A stretch of 64,000 nucleotides of DNA from Syngnathus acus (taxonomy: Eukaryota; Chordata; Actinopteri; Syngnathiformes; Syngnathidae). Below are positions 1 to 11,300 of the stretch, one piece after another. A program made the translations under genes and the position numbers. The stretch is taken from NCBI RefSeq assembly GCF_901709675.1, contig NC_051103.1, forward strand, positions 6,433,501-6,497,500. Reading direction: 5' to 3'. Under the pieces are notes generated by a model, which worked only from the letters and a program-made list of their open reading frames with translations, was not told where the DNA came from and did not search any database. Position 1 is the stretch's first letter, and each line of letters starts with the position of its first letter.

Positions 1-20
1 AGAAAAAAAAACAACCCACG

Positions 21-3000
21 ATGATTTTAACAACTTTTGCAATCCTCTTGTCATTTCCCGGTAAGTCATTTTTTGCGTCGAAAAGTGTGCGGGTTTTTTT
101 TTTTTTTTTAACGTGTGCGTAATAGTGAGCGAGATTCTTCCCGCAACTCGCAGACTTGGCGTCCACCTTGAAGGGGGTCGACGCCAGGGCAGGCGCCGGC
201 GCGCGTTTGGACTGCGTCAAGGCCAGCGAGCAATGCCTGAAGGAGGCCACCTGCAGCACCAAGTACCGAACCATGAGGCAGTGCGTGGCGGGCAGGCAGA
301 GCGGCGCGAGTGCCGTGACGGCTCCGGAGACGCAGGGCGAGTGCCGCAGCGCCATGGAGGCCATGAAGCAGAACCCGCTCAACCGCTGCAGGTGCAGGAG
401 GGGCATGAAGAAGGAGAAGAACTGCCTGCGCATCTTTTGGAGCATTTATCAGAGTTTACAGGGTACATCGAGTCTGTTTGAGGTGTTCCTAATCAAATGA
501 CGCACATGGCGTAATATGTCATCATGTTCCCCCCACAGGTAATGATTTACTTGAATATTCCCCGTACGAGCCAGTCAACAGCCGCCTTTCGGATATCTTT
601 CGCTTGGCTCCCATCATTGCAGGTAAGACGGCATTTTCATTTGGGTTCTTTTATTATGTTGGCCAGAAATGTTCTCGGGAATGTTGTCGCCGCTAAGCAT
701 GTTGAGCGACAATGAAAAGACACAAACGAAAGAGCCGTTAACCATCTGTCTGCACCGTCAGAGTGCATCTGTGCACGCGCGTTTGGCTTGAGGGTGTGTC
801 CTGCTCAGGCTGTCAATCAACAAACTGACACGCAAAAGGGTTTACAGATTATCTTGATCGTATGATTATGTTGGAATGTAGACTAGAATTACTAACTTTG
901 TTTCAACCTTTTACCTTTCCTTGACTCTGAAAAGTTTAACCATTCAGTTGGTGAAACTTTCCAAATGGTTTGGAAACATTCTTGCTTAGTTAGTCATCTA
1001 GAATGCTCCGCTAGTCCCCGTTTCCACGACCTGGTAAAACAATGAGCTGGGACCCTCCGCACTGATTAACCAGTTGCTGAGGTGACCTCCATCCTGTCCA
1101 ATCTCACCCCCACCCTGTTTCTCTCAATAAAAATGCTCTTGCAAGAGGCCTGAGTCGGACCTCATTCGATCATCGCTGTACGCACAGCGACGAACGGCTC
1201 TCCATTTGCAAATGATTAAAAAGGGCCTACTGTCTCCCATGTGGTTCTTGCAAAAATAAGTTGGAGTGAGCACCACTCTAACATATAGTGTAATCAAATC
1301 CCTCTGTGGTTGCAGAAGCACACTCTCAAAGTTGCAGAATCAAGCCCCTCCCATGGCCATCTCACACTACTTTAAAATGATTTCCTACAAATGACTCAAC
1401 ATATTTCATTGTTGCCCTGATTGATCCCAAATGTGCCGATTCTACAGTGTAGCATTTAAATATGACTTTCCAGAATGTTTCTCTTGTTTATAGTATATTG
1501 GTTTTCTTTGCGCGCAGCGTTTGGTGGGGAGGCGGCGCAGGAAAATAAATGGAATTGGAAACAAATGGTTGGGAGGTTTGCAGATAAGAAACAAGGCTCC
1601 CCATGAATCAAAACAAAGACTGTTTTAACACAAAAGGAGAAAAAGGGATCTTTTTTTGCAACATTGGATGCGGTTGAGATAAGGGCAAGTGAAGCGTGCC
1701 TGAGCATACGTGAGCAGCTGCCTTGTGGAGTCAATTATAGGGATGAGATGGTTATTTATTGACTACCATCCCCCAGACGACTTCTCTTCAGCTTAATGCT
1801 AATAAAGGGCGCAAAAGAAATATTGATCAGCTAACAAATAGCATCAATGTTGCAGGGCGGTAGCCAAATGCAGGCATGTATTCTTTATCCTCTGTCAGGA
1901 ACCACTAAGATTAAGACAGCTTATTGAGGAGGACCATGATGCAGGCAGGACACCTTGCATGAGTCGTGTCGGTCACACGTTATTGCATCATGACTCACGA
2001 GAGAAATGTCAGTAAGCAACACACACACGCATTCCCCGGCATGACCCCACCAAGATGGCTGCCCACGATGCCTAATGGTGGCTCTGCCTGTGGAAAAGAC
2101 ACAACAAGAACACAAATACCTTTGAAATGTTTTTCTTCTTATGGATTGAGAGCATGTTTTTATTTTATTTGCATTCACTCATTGAAATGGAACGAGACAC
2201 CAGAGAGCCAATATGACCTCCCGGTGGACTTATTAAGAGCGGAAAACGGAAAGGTTTTCTTCTGCCGAGGGCGCTTTGCGTTTTATGAAGAGTCACTCAT
2301 CGGAGTCCTTGGCAACACACGCGCTCATAATGTTATCTTAAGGAAGCGAAAAATGCCAAAAAGTGAAACACTCGCACCGTTTGTTTATGCGGCCGTCAGC
2401 CGAGCCGGCGTCGGCCAAGGAGAACAACTGCCTGAACGCGGCCAAGGCGTGCAACCTCAACGACACGTGCAAGAAGTACCGCTCGGCCTACATCAACCCG
2501 TGCACCACCCGGGTGTCGGCCTCCGAGGTGTGCAACAAGCGCAAATGTCACAAGGCCCTGAGACACTTCTTCGACAAGGTAACGCGGGAATTTATTTACC
2601 CGACGGGAAGAAATCTCTAAATTGTTTTCCGACGCAGGTCCCGACCAAATACAGCTACGGGATGCTCTTCTGCTCGTGTCCGGCCGGCGACCAGACGGCG
2701 TGCGCCGAGCGCCGCCGCCAGACCATCGTGCCGGCGTGCTCGTACGAGGACAAAGACAAAGCCAACTGCCTGTCTCTGCAGAACGCCTGCAAGACCAACT
2801 ACATCTGCAAGTGAGTTCTCTCTCATTATCTTGCCAAAGCGTCAAGCGGTGTTAATGGAAAGAAAATTGCTTTCATGATTTTGGTCATGTTCAAATGTCA
2901 GATCGGAACTATAATAATAGTAATCACTCCAAATGATTAAGTAAATGAGAGTTCCGAAATAGACGCCAGCCGCTTGGAAACATCGGCAAAGTGTTCCACA

Positions 3001-4468
3001 CGGCACAACAAATGGTGGTTTTGGTGCTCGTTTGCAGGTCTCGGCTGGCGGATTTTATGAGCAGCTGTCAGTCGGAAGCTCGCTCCATATCGGGCTGCCT
3101 GCGAGAGAACTACGCCGACTGTCTGCTCGCCTATTCCGGCCTCATCGGTGAGCGCCGGTGTCGCTTTTTCAAATCGCGCAAAAGAGTATCGGACGTTTGG
3201 TGTCGGCCTACACGTCGCAAGCTAACGGCACAGTTCATCAAAGACTTTTCTGGTCTTCCATTTTGCAGGTACGGTCATCACGCCCAACTACGAGCGGTCG
3301 CTGGGCATTAGCCTGTCGCCGTGGTGCGACTGCAGCAGCAGCGGCAACAACAAGCCCGAGTGCGACAAGTTTGTGGAGTTCTTCACCAACAACCGTTGTC
3401 TCCGTGAGTGCCGAGGCTAAAAAAAATAGTTTTTAAGCGGAGCTGATGTTTGCGACCTCCCCCGCAGGGAACGCCATCCAGGCATTTGGAAACGGCACCG
3501 ACGTGGGGGTGTGGCAGCCTCAGCCCCCCGTCGAGCCGACGCCGGCGTTGCCTAGCGCCGCGCGGCGGGGGAAAGACGCGAGCGGCGGCGACGCGCTCGC
3601 CGGCCCGAGCAAATTGGACCTGGACAACGACCTGTCGTACCACATTTGCGGGACCTTGCAGGTGCGCATTTTCCCAACCTTGGTGTCACTATTTTGTCAA
3701 AGCAATAACCTAATTTATTTTAGGACGAGTCTCCTGTAGACTAAAAAAAAGAGACTTTTGGTGTTGTGTATTTTTCAAAGATGTTATCTCCTATCTTAAG
3801 CGAGAGAATCTATCAAATTGGCTTTTAATGGCGATGATTTGATTGATGGCAGCTAAAAGGAAAACCGAGAGAGCAATTCATCATCCTCGCGGAATTCTCC
3901 TTGTGGAGTGTTTGTGCAAGCCAAAGATGCCTCATCATCGCTTCCTGTGGCCATGTGCTTTTTTTTTTTTTTTTTTTTTAATCAATTTTAATTTGAAGAA
4001 ACATTTTTTTAATCAATTTTAATTTAAAGAAACTTAAAAGTAAATTTTTTTTTAATCCATTTTAATTTAAAGAAACTTAAAAGTATTCTCTTTGTATGGA
4101 ATTCTAGATTAGGACCAATCACGTGTTCTGACCTAGTGACCTTTGACCCTGACTTCATTTCATAGCCTTCTATATTGATAACAAAAGCTTTTCTCCTCCC
4201 AGGCCCAAAAACTGGTGTCCAATCGCACGGACGATTCCACATTGTGCGCGGTAAGAGCAGCTTCGATTATTTTAAGTTTACATTTAAAGCCATTTAAATC
4301 AAAAGCCACCTGTAAATTTTTTTCCGTCAGGCGGGCGACTCAAACGCCATCACGAGAAACTCACCGGCCGAACTCGTCCGTCCACGTGTGTGGAGTCTGC
4401 TCCTGGCTCTGGCCTTGGCTTTCTCACAGACGACGACGTTACAGTTCGATGGAGTCCCGACCTTGTAA
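21..4468 (+). CDS. gfra1: GDNF family receptor alpha-1 (complete, 10 coding exons, 469 aa)
   Basis: GPI-anchored co-receptor that binds GDNF and presents it to the RET kinase at the cell surface. Coding exons: 21-60, 154-462, 539-622, 2400-2578, 2638-2810, 3038-3147, 3269-3403, 3468-3661, 4203-4250, 4331-4468; all introns are GT-AG and phases match. Exon 1 encodes only 13 signal-peptide codons (MILTTFAILLSFP), the same split as I recall for human. Cysteine-rich domain 1 lies at about residues 31-116 (LDCVKASEQCLKEATC), D2 about 150-235 (NNCLNAAKACNLNDTCKKY), D3 about 236-345 (SRLADFMSSCQSE, ENYADCLLAYSGLIG), followed by NAIQAFGNGTDVGVW. The C-terminus has a hydrophobic run (VWSLLLALALAF) fitting a GPI-attachment signal. 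Human GFRA1 is 465 aa. D1 is present, which excludes GFRA4. The sequence alone does not decide between teleost gfra1a and gfra1b. Only 20 bases of 5' UTR are in the window. Confidence 0.96.
623..2399 (+). other. gfra1 intron 3
   Basis: The 1.8-kb intron between the end of D1 and the start of D2. It has a consensus donor (gtaaga at 623) and acceptor (gtcag ending at 2399). I see no exon, RNA gene or recognisable repeat in it; open frames here have no family resemblance. Confidence 0.8.
3980..4083. repeat. Three A/T-rich tandem copies in gfra1 intron 8
   Basis: Following a poly-T run (about 3959-3979), a unit of the form aatcaattttaattt-aagaaac is repeated three times with small changes (starting near 3980, 4011 and 4054). 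The second and third copies share the extra tail aaagaaacttaaaagta. The array ends about 120 bp before gfra1 exon 9. Confidence 0.75.
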
Positions 4469-5086
4469 AGCCTGAAGGAGCAAGGATCAAGTCAGGAATG
4501 AAACATCAACAAGGGATATTTACAGACTCGTTTCGGACCTTAAACAGACGCCCGGCGTGAAGAAACGTGGATCATTTTCAAATCTCTATGTGCTGTGGTT
4601 TGTCCCGTCAATTGAAACTGCAATCGCTCAAGAAGATGACAAGTCGAGTTCTGCTGTCCAACAAAGTTGTCCCTCCCAAAAAATGACCCGAGGGCCGCAA
4701 ATGGGTCAGGTATTAGGTCAACAAAACAGTTTGTGGGTTGAAAAAGAATATTTTGTAAATATCAAAACATGTCTGCGATGAGGATTCTGACAAGCATTGT
4801 TGTAGTGTCTTCAAAGGCAGCAAATATTTAGTAAAAAAAAAAAAAGAAAAAAAGAAAACATTTCTTTTGTCATGCAGTCTCCATTTGGTAAGGCCAGAAA
4901 TTTTCCATGCATGCAAATAAATAAAATTATATATATAACGGAAATAAGCTGCCTGTTGTAAAAAACAAAACAGTTTCATTTTAATAATTAAACATCCCAA
5001 AACACTCCAAAACATCATAGGAAAAATAACAATACTGTATTTCATAACAATGTACAACCCAGACTCTGAATGATAATTATGTCAAT

Positions 5087-5092
5087 AATAAA
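5087..5092 (+). other. Candidate gfra1 poly(A) signal
   Basis: AATAAA about 620 bp after the gfra1 stop codon, followed by a GT-rich stretch (tgtgttgacttgttggtgtt), the usual arrangement of a vertebrate cleavage site. Another AATAAA lies near 4919. Inference from sequence only. Confidence 0.6.
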
Positions 5093-6140
5093 CCTTGTTT
5101 TTGCAAATGTGTTGACTTGTTGGTGTTCGCGTCTCCAGCAATGTTATGATTTAAGACTTTTCATTACTTTGCTCAAAAGTCAGCCTGCCACTCCACAAAC
5201 CTTATAAGCAGGTTGAAAATTAAATGTTATATGAGTCTTAGAAGACTTTATGGTTGCATTTAAAATGAAAAAAGGTCTTACCTTTACGAAACGGAAGCCA
5301 TATTAGCATTTAACGTGCTAATCCGTTGTGTGCACAGCTGATGATAATCGGTCAATGCTGCATGTGATGATGCATTCGAGGAGAGTGGGAAATCTTCGTG
5401 CACTTGAACGCCTCTTTTAACTAGGAGTCACAGTGCATTGCAAAACTTAATTTACAAGATTACAAACATATAGATTTATTTATAATGATAATTATTTAGT
5501 GGGGGGTGGATTGTACACTTTTTTTTACATAATATGCATTCTATACATTTCCTACTTCCATCCAACTGTTCCTTTTTTTTGTTGCATCAAGCCGGTCAGG
5601 GAGTTTCCACTATTGTCAGTCACCTCACATCAGAGCCACGCAGGCGAACAAGGACGCCAGCCTTGATAGAGGACAGACTGTAGAGGAGACAAGGAGGAGG
5701 ATGTGAGAAGGTACATGGAGGGAGGGAGGGAGGGAGGGGGGATGCTGTCTGGTCAGGAATATGGTCCACCTGTTTGAACAAAGTGATGGACTACTGGACC
5801 AAGAGAGAGCACATAAGATTTATTAGACGTGCCAGCAGCTCCAAAAAGACACAAAATGTTCTCTACGTGTCACGCATGGTGACAAGATGGCCACTGTGGA
5901 TGGACAGTGTGTGTGTGTGTTTTTTTTAATGATGCAGCAACCTGCCTCTTAAGCGTGAAATCGCACATTTGGATCTTTTCAGTGGCATTCGGGAGCGCAG
6001 ATAAATCAGCCACAAATTGAGTCCATCTAATAAAAAATAAATACAACTTTATAAACCCCTCGATAAGTAGATAAGATGATGACCTTTAAGAGCTGTAACT
6101 TTTCTTCTGAAGCAAAAAAGTACAAGCTGTGAGCTGGATA

Positions 6141-6170
6141 GAAAAAGTCCACACACCCCTCTTCAAATGC
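6141..6170. mobile_element. Tc1/mariner-type terminal fragment
   Basis: The string gaaaaagtccacacacccct followed by cttcaaatgc matches the terminal motif (aaaaagtctacacacccctg) that recurs at 31331-31361 (inverted) and 62568-62605. From memory this is the end of a non-autonomous Tc1-like element common in teleosts. The remainder of the element is not recognisable here. Confidence 0.5.
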
Positions 6171-8383
6171 AAAATATTTTTCTTTTTTTTTTCCAAAACG
6201 AAATATTTTTAATAGTCATCTCTGCTGTGCGAGATGGAGGACAAGAGTGTGACACCTCCCTGATACAAAAAGCCGTCAAATGGATCGTTTGCAGCACAAG
6301 CAAACCGTCGGCGATAAGCGGCAGATGCCAATCACGGCACAGATGGAAGCCCGAGGGCTGCTGCCACCCAAAAAAAAAAAAAATCTCTAAAACAGTGTAG
6401 ATGTAATTATGATATGGAAAAGGTAGTGAGGCAAAGTGTCACATAAAAGCTGCTTCCATTTTTTTTGCTTGTCAGGCAGCAAGTGTCAACATTTCTGCAG
6501 CGGTGTTGCAGCAAAGCATGATGGGTGAATTTTTTTGGGCTACCCTAATGAGCACTGTGGTTCAATGTGGGGTTGCTACACTGTACTGTGAGGAGGATTT
6601 TTTTTTTTTCGCCCCATAGCTCTTCGATGTCCAGTAAATCCCAATACAGCAAGGTGGACAAGCCATTAAAAGCTCAAATGTGGCTCAGGTATAAAAGTCC
6701 AATCGTTTGCTTGGCTTGTCCCAAGATGGGATTTCTGTGAGTCAAATTGACAGATTGAATGTTCTCGCTCATCAGGAGTGACTCAGCCTCTATTTCTCCT
6801 TTTGGCCTCATCCAAAACTGGCCGATGATGTCATTTTCGGGAACAGTCTGGCAGACGACGCACTTTCATTTAGCAAGGACAACGTGAGGTCACTTTATAC
6901 AAGGAGGATGAAATTTAGATCTTGAGATCCAAAATGTTGTTTCGCACACTTAACGAGTGAAGAGTATTTAAAAAAAAAAAGGAGACACGGAAGGCCGACC
7001 TTCATGTGGACTGTAATTCTCAATGATTTAAACAGCCGCCTGTGTTACCTTCAAGGTGGTCGCGTCTTTTCGCTACTTTTAGTGGAATTACACTAAAGTA
7101 ACTCACCCGGGGGCTGCTATTGTCACACGATGACAATGCAAAAAAAAAAAAAAAATGAAAACACTTCCATCCCGTGACAGAAAACGCAATGAAAACACTT
7201 GACATTTATCTGGTCTTTTTTAATATTCAATCATGTCAATCATTCTTAAAATACATTGATAATTACTGACAGGCAGTCTCTAGCGTCGCTTGCTTTTTTT
7301 TTTTTCTTCTCCTCCCTCAACTCTCTCCTTTTTGTTTCCAGCAAGACCCTGATTCCTGTGTAATGACACCGTCAGATGATCACACTACAAAGACACACAA
7401 TTAGGAACAGGTTAGCTGACTTAATCTGATTTTAAGAGATGTAACAGAATGACCATTTTAGGCACCACAATGCCCGGAAGGGGGGGAGGGTGGTTTTAAA
7501 AAAAACAACAAACGGTGTTTTAAAAAAACAACCAACTATCAAAATTTTTTTTTCAATGTGCTATTACACAGGAATCGTGTTAAATATCAAAACATCAACA
7601 GAAAGGCTCTTTTTCTTTTTCACAATTGCGTGGTAAATATAGTAAGGGATAAATGAAAATATCTGGCCCAATCTGTCATAGAAAGCGGACAAACGACGGG
7701 AAATATCAAGAGAAGAGAGTGACAAAAGACTCAAACAGCTTTGAAAATCGGGCCGTCCGCGTTACAAAAAAGGGGGACGGACGGCGGGGTCAAGTCATAC
7801 AAAAAAACAAAGTCAGCCAGAAGCAGAATGTCCGCGCTTCGAGTGCATGACGTCGCCTCGTGTCCCAAAAAGCGACCCGACGACATTTTCCAGTCTTAAA
7901 TGCTAAACGAGACACGTCGGAGTGTGCGGGATTTCCTTCAGGCAGCAAACGAGAGGAGCTTATAGCACCGTGAAACACTTGTGGCCGTGCATAAACAAAA
8001 AATAAAGGAAGAAGAATCGGGCAGCATGTAACAGGCCCAGCTTTAAATCAACTGCATAGCGATAATGTTTTTTTTTTAGTTTTTTTTTTTTTTTTTACTC
8101 ATGCCGAGCAAAAGGAACGTGGAGGTATTGAAACACAAACGAAGTCAAACTTGAAAAAAAAAATCCTCCGTTTGCAAGCTCTTCGGGTCCTGCGGGGGTG
8201 TCAAAGCCTTCGACGCAGGGAAAGGTCAAGTATGGTTGCGCTCGTCGGGGGGGGGGGGGGGTTTTCTTCATTTCCGTCCCCGCGGAAGTCGAGCGTCACG
8301 GCCAAATTGGCTATATTCCGCGTCGACGAGGGAACGACGTCCGCCGGGAATCGGCGATGGTACGGGACCGCCGAAGACGGCGC

Positions 8384-11300
8384 TCAGACGCAGGTGCCCT
8401 GGTGTGTCGGCGCCAGGGCCTTGCGGTTCTTCAGGCCCAGCGACTTCTCCTTGAAATCCGACGGCTTCTGCTGGGAAACGTCGATCAGTGCGCTGGCGAC
8501 GATCAGGCCTGAAAGAAAAAAAAAAATCCTTAAAAAGCCGTTTCACTCTTTGACCTGGTCCAGGTTGAGCTACCTGACTGGCCCGGCGGAGGCAAGCGGG
8601 TTGGTCCCGACGGCAGCCGCATCAGGACGGTCAACACGGCAGCTTTGCTTCCGGAGCACGGCTCCATGGCGACGGGTTTTGGCGCACCCTGTCCAGGAGA
8701 AAAATCAAAACCGCGTCAACAAAGCGAAACCTTTCGACCCAAGCAGACTTTAAGACTTTAATTGGTCACACAGCGGCGACGACAACAACAACAAAGATGG
8801 CGATGACACCCGGCTGACAGTCGGCGCGTTGTGAAAAGCAACACTTAGAGCCACAAAAAGTGAGGCGTGAAAAACATGTCATCCTTACAATGAACGTCAA
8901 GAGGTTTTCAGCGGTATGTTTGGGAGAAATTGGGGAGTAATAACACATCTGACCACAATTGACTTCTTTGTGTCTGCCAGCCTGCGAATTGTGATGTGAG
9001 GCGGACGCTCCAAAACACGGGAATGCGTGCTCAGGGACTAATTCCTTTCGAGTGGATTTATTCCTTTGGGTATACTCGGGCAAACTCTTCATTTCAATAC
9101 TTTTTTGCAAGACTTTATTGTAACTGTCCACTTTGGGTTTTATCCTCACAATATCCAGAAAGTCCTTAAAATGATCAATTCTGGTCTTTATTTTTCTTAA
9201 AGGTTATCGGAGGACTAAAATGGCCTGGAGAGCAAAACGGTTGTGAGCAATATTCATGAAGCACACGCTGATGAATAAAGTCAAAACGCATGTCAACAAT
9301 TTTTGTCACGGAAGATGAATATTGATGCGCGATTCACACGAGGCAATTAGGTCACGTGACCAGAGGAAAACATTAGCGTGCATCTGCTCGGGCGCAATCG
9401 GCTTGTCAGACGGCTTCACGGGCACTCAGGTGATCCCCGCTAATGAGTAGCTCGAAAAAGAAAAACAGGGGAAATGGTCTCGTGCTAATCTAAGGATAAA
9501 TCAGAATGGGCCGCATTCCGTTGCTTACACGCTTCGCCGGCTGAGACGTCATTACAGACAACAAACATATTTTGCTTCTATCTGGAGACCAAAACAAAAG
9601 CCTTAAATAGGAGTCGAGTCGTCAAATGCAAATAGGCGCTCGGTAAAACGTGTTGTCGGTGTCCTCTTTGACATCGACGAGTATTTCCAACAGTTAAGTG
9701 ACGCCAGATGCTGAGCAATTAGGCTCGGGGAGAAAAAAAACAAAACAAAACAAAAAAAAAAGCTTTATGTTGATAAGGGTTCACCTTCAGCTGCTGCCAA
9801 ACGATGCCATCAAAGAAGCGAATTGGCCGTTTCACTTGACTCAGCATTCTTTAAAATGAGTCCAAATCATAACACGTATGATTGGAAAGCAATAACGTGC
9901 GGGAGTTGACATTTCAAATTGGTTCTCAAGTGCTGGCAACATCTTTCAAAAGACAGTCCGCCATTTTCTTTTTGGTTCACGCTGCATCTTGTGAGGGTCA
10001 ACAAACAGGAGGAGGCTGGATTTGGGTTTTTTTTATCTTTTCCACAACAGCTTGGGAGAGCGTTTAGCGCAAATTGTCTCCGGTGGCCGCAAATCTTTTT
10101 TTCCTTAATGCGCTCTGACAAACAAACACTTTTGCCAGGCACCCAAAAAAGGGACGGACACAAAGTCGCGGAACTAATTGGGCCATAATTAATTTTACAC
10201 TCACAAATAGCTCGCAATGTTTTTGTTTTTTTTTCTCTCTCTGCGCTGTCCTTCACCACGACGGCCGGCGTAATGGGCGGCGAGAGGCGCTCAGCAATAC
10301 ACTAATGGCTAATGTAGTGGCTCCTCGCCGGTTGCCACAGCGATTTTATTTCTCTCGGCGGCAGGTGACAGAGGCGGGCGGGCGGCCTTGGCTGAGGAAA
10401 CACTCTTGCTCCTCCGATGTCAATTTGAGCAAGGAGCTCCCTTTTATTGCTTCCAGCTACGCTTTTATCCCCAATGACATTGAGCCCGCCCGCCCGACCG
10501 CCCGCCCGCCCGCTGCTGTTCTTCTTTCAACATTTCTTTTTCTGTTTCGTGATGTCTTTGAATGATTGGAAGGAAGGTCACATGATTCGTTTTGGCTTGA
10601 CACTTTCAAAGACAAACTCTGCAAAGATAACCATGTATTGTACAGACACTTTATTTTAAACTATTATTTTTAAAAAACAATTATTTGATTCATCACTTAC
10701 GTCAGCCATGGGCGGCAGCATCTCCGTTTGCTCGCCTCCTCTGGCGTCCAGCACGACGGCAGCCGAAGCAAAAGGACGACTGGCCATTTGTTGACGCTCC
10801 CTCATGAGTTGCTAGAAGGGAGAAAAAAAATGCAAATAAAGAATAGCAAAAAAAAAAATGCCCACAAAAAATGATCTGTGTTTATCGAAAAGTAAAGAAA
10901 ATGGGGTCAAAGGTCATCTGCCAGGTGGGATTGATTTTCCTCCCGTGTGTTGAAACTTTAAGCCGCCGCATTGTTGCATCTTCTAGCCACATCGCATCTA
11001 GAAATAAAAGCCGGCGGGCTCAGCCGAAGGTCAACAACGAGGAAATTTGCCCTTCTCCCAGAGATAAAGCCAGCGGGCGGGCCTTTTGGACCAATGTTTT
11101 TTTTTTTGTGTCCTCCTTGTTGTTGTAATTTCCAACACCGAAGCTTCAAATCCAAAATCATCCATCCTAAATGTCAGATAGCCACAATGTTATTTATCAC
11201 GTCGCGAGGTTCATTTAAAGCCACAAAGCGGCCGAGAGGGGAAGCAAAGACGTCGGGCGATGCCGTAAAAACGCGCTGGGGCAATACAATCGGACGAGAT

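Larger units (their letters stand above)
4469..8383. other. Convergent gfra1/atrnl1 3' region
   Basis: Non-coding stretch between two stop codons facing each other. The left part is gfra1 3' UTR and the right part is presumably atrnl1 3' UTR; no minus-strand AATAAA lies close to the atrnl1 stop. It contains a (GGGA)n run at 5718-5741, several poly-A/T runs, and a Tc1-type terminal fragment at 6141-6170. No gene recognised. Confidence 0.7.

Noticed and set aside
1966-2814. 282-codon plus-strand open frame over gfra1 exons 4-5
   Set aside because: It crosses two gfra1 splice sites in a different frame; the conserved GFRA1 cysteine pattern is in the frame defined by exons 2400-2578 and 2638-2810.
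8247-8261. Poly-G run near the atrnl1 3' end (and similar G/C runs at 17533, 17889, 19989)
   Set aside because: Simple homopolymers, frequent in this genome; no supporting function and prone to sequencing error.
8151-8753. 200-codon plus-strand open frame near 8.2-8.7 kb
   Set aside because: Antisense to the last two atrnl1 exons, which encode the conserved tail (GLIVASALIDVSQQKPSDFK); the plus frame contains a poly-G-derived glycine run.
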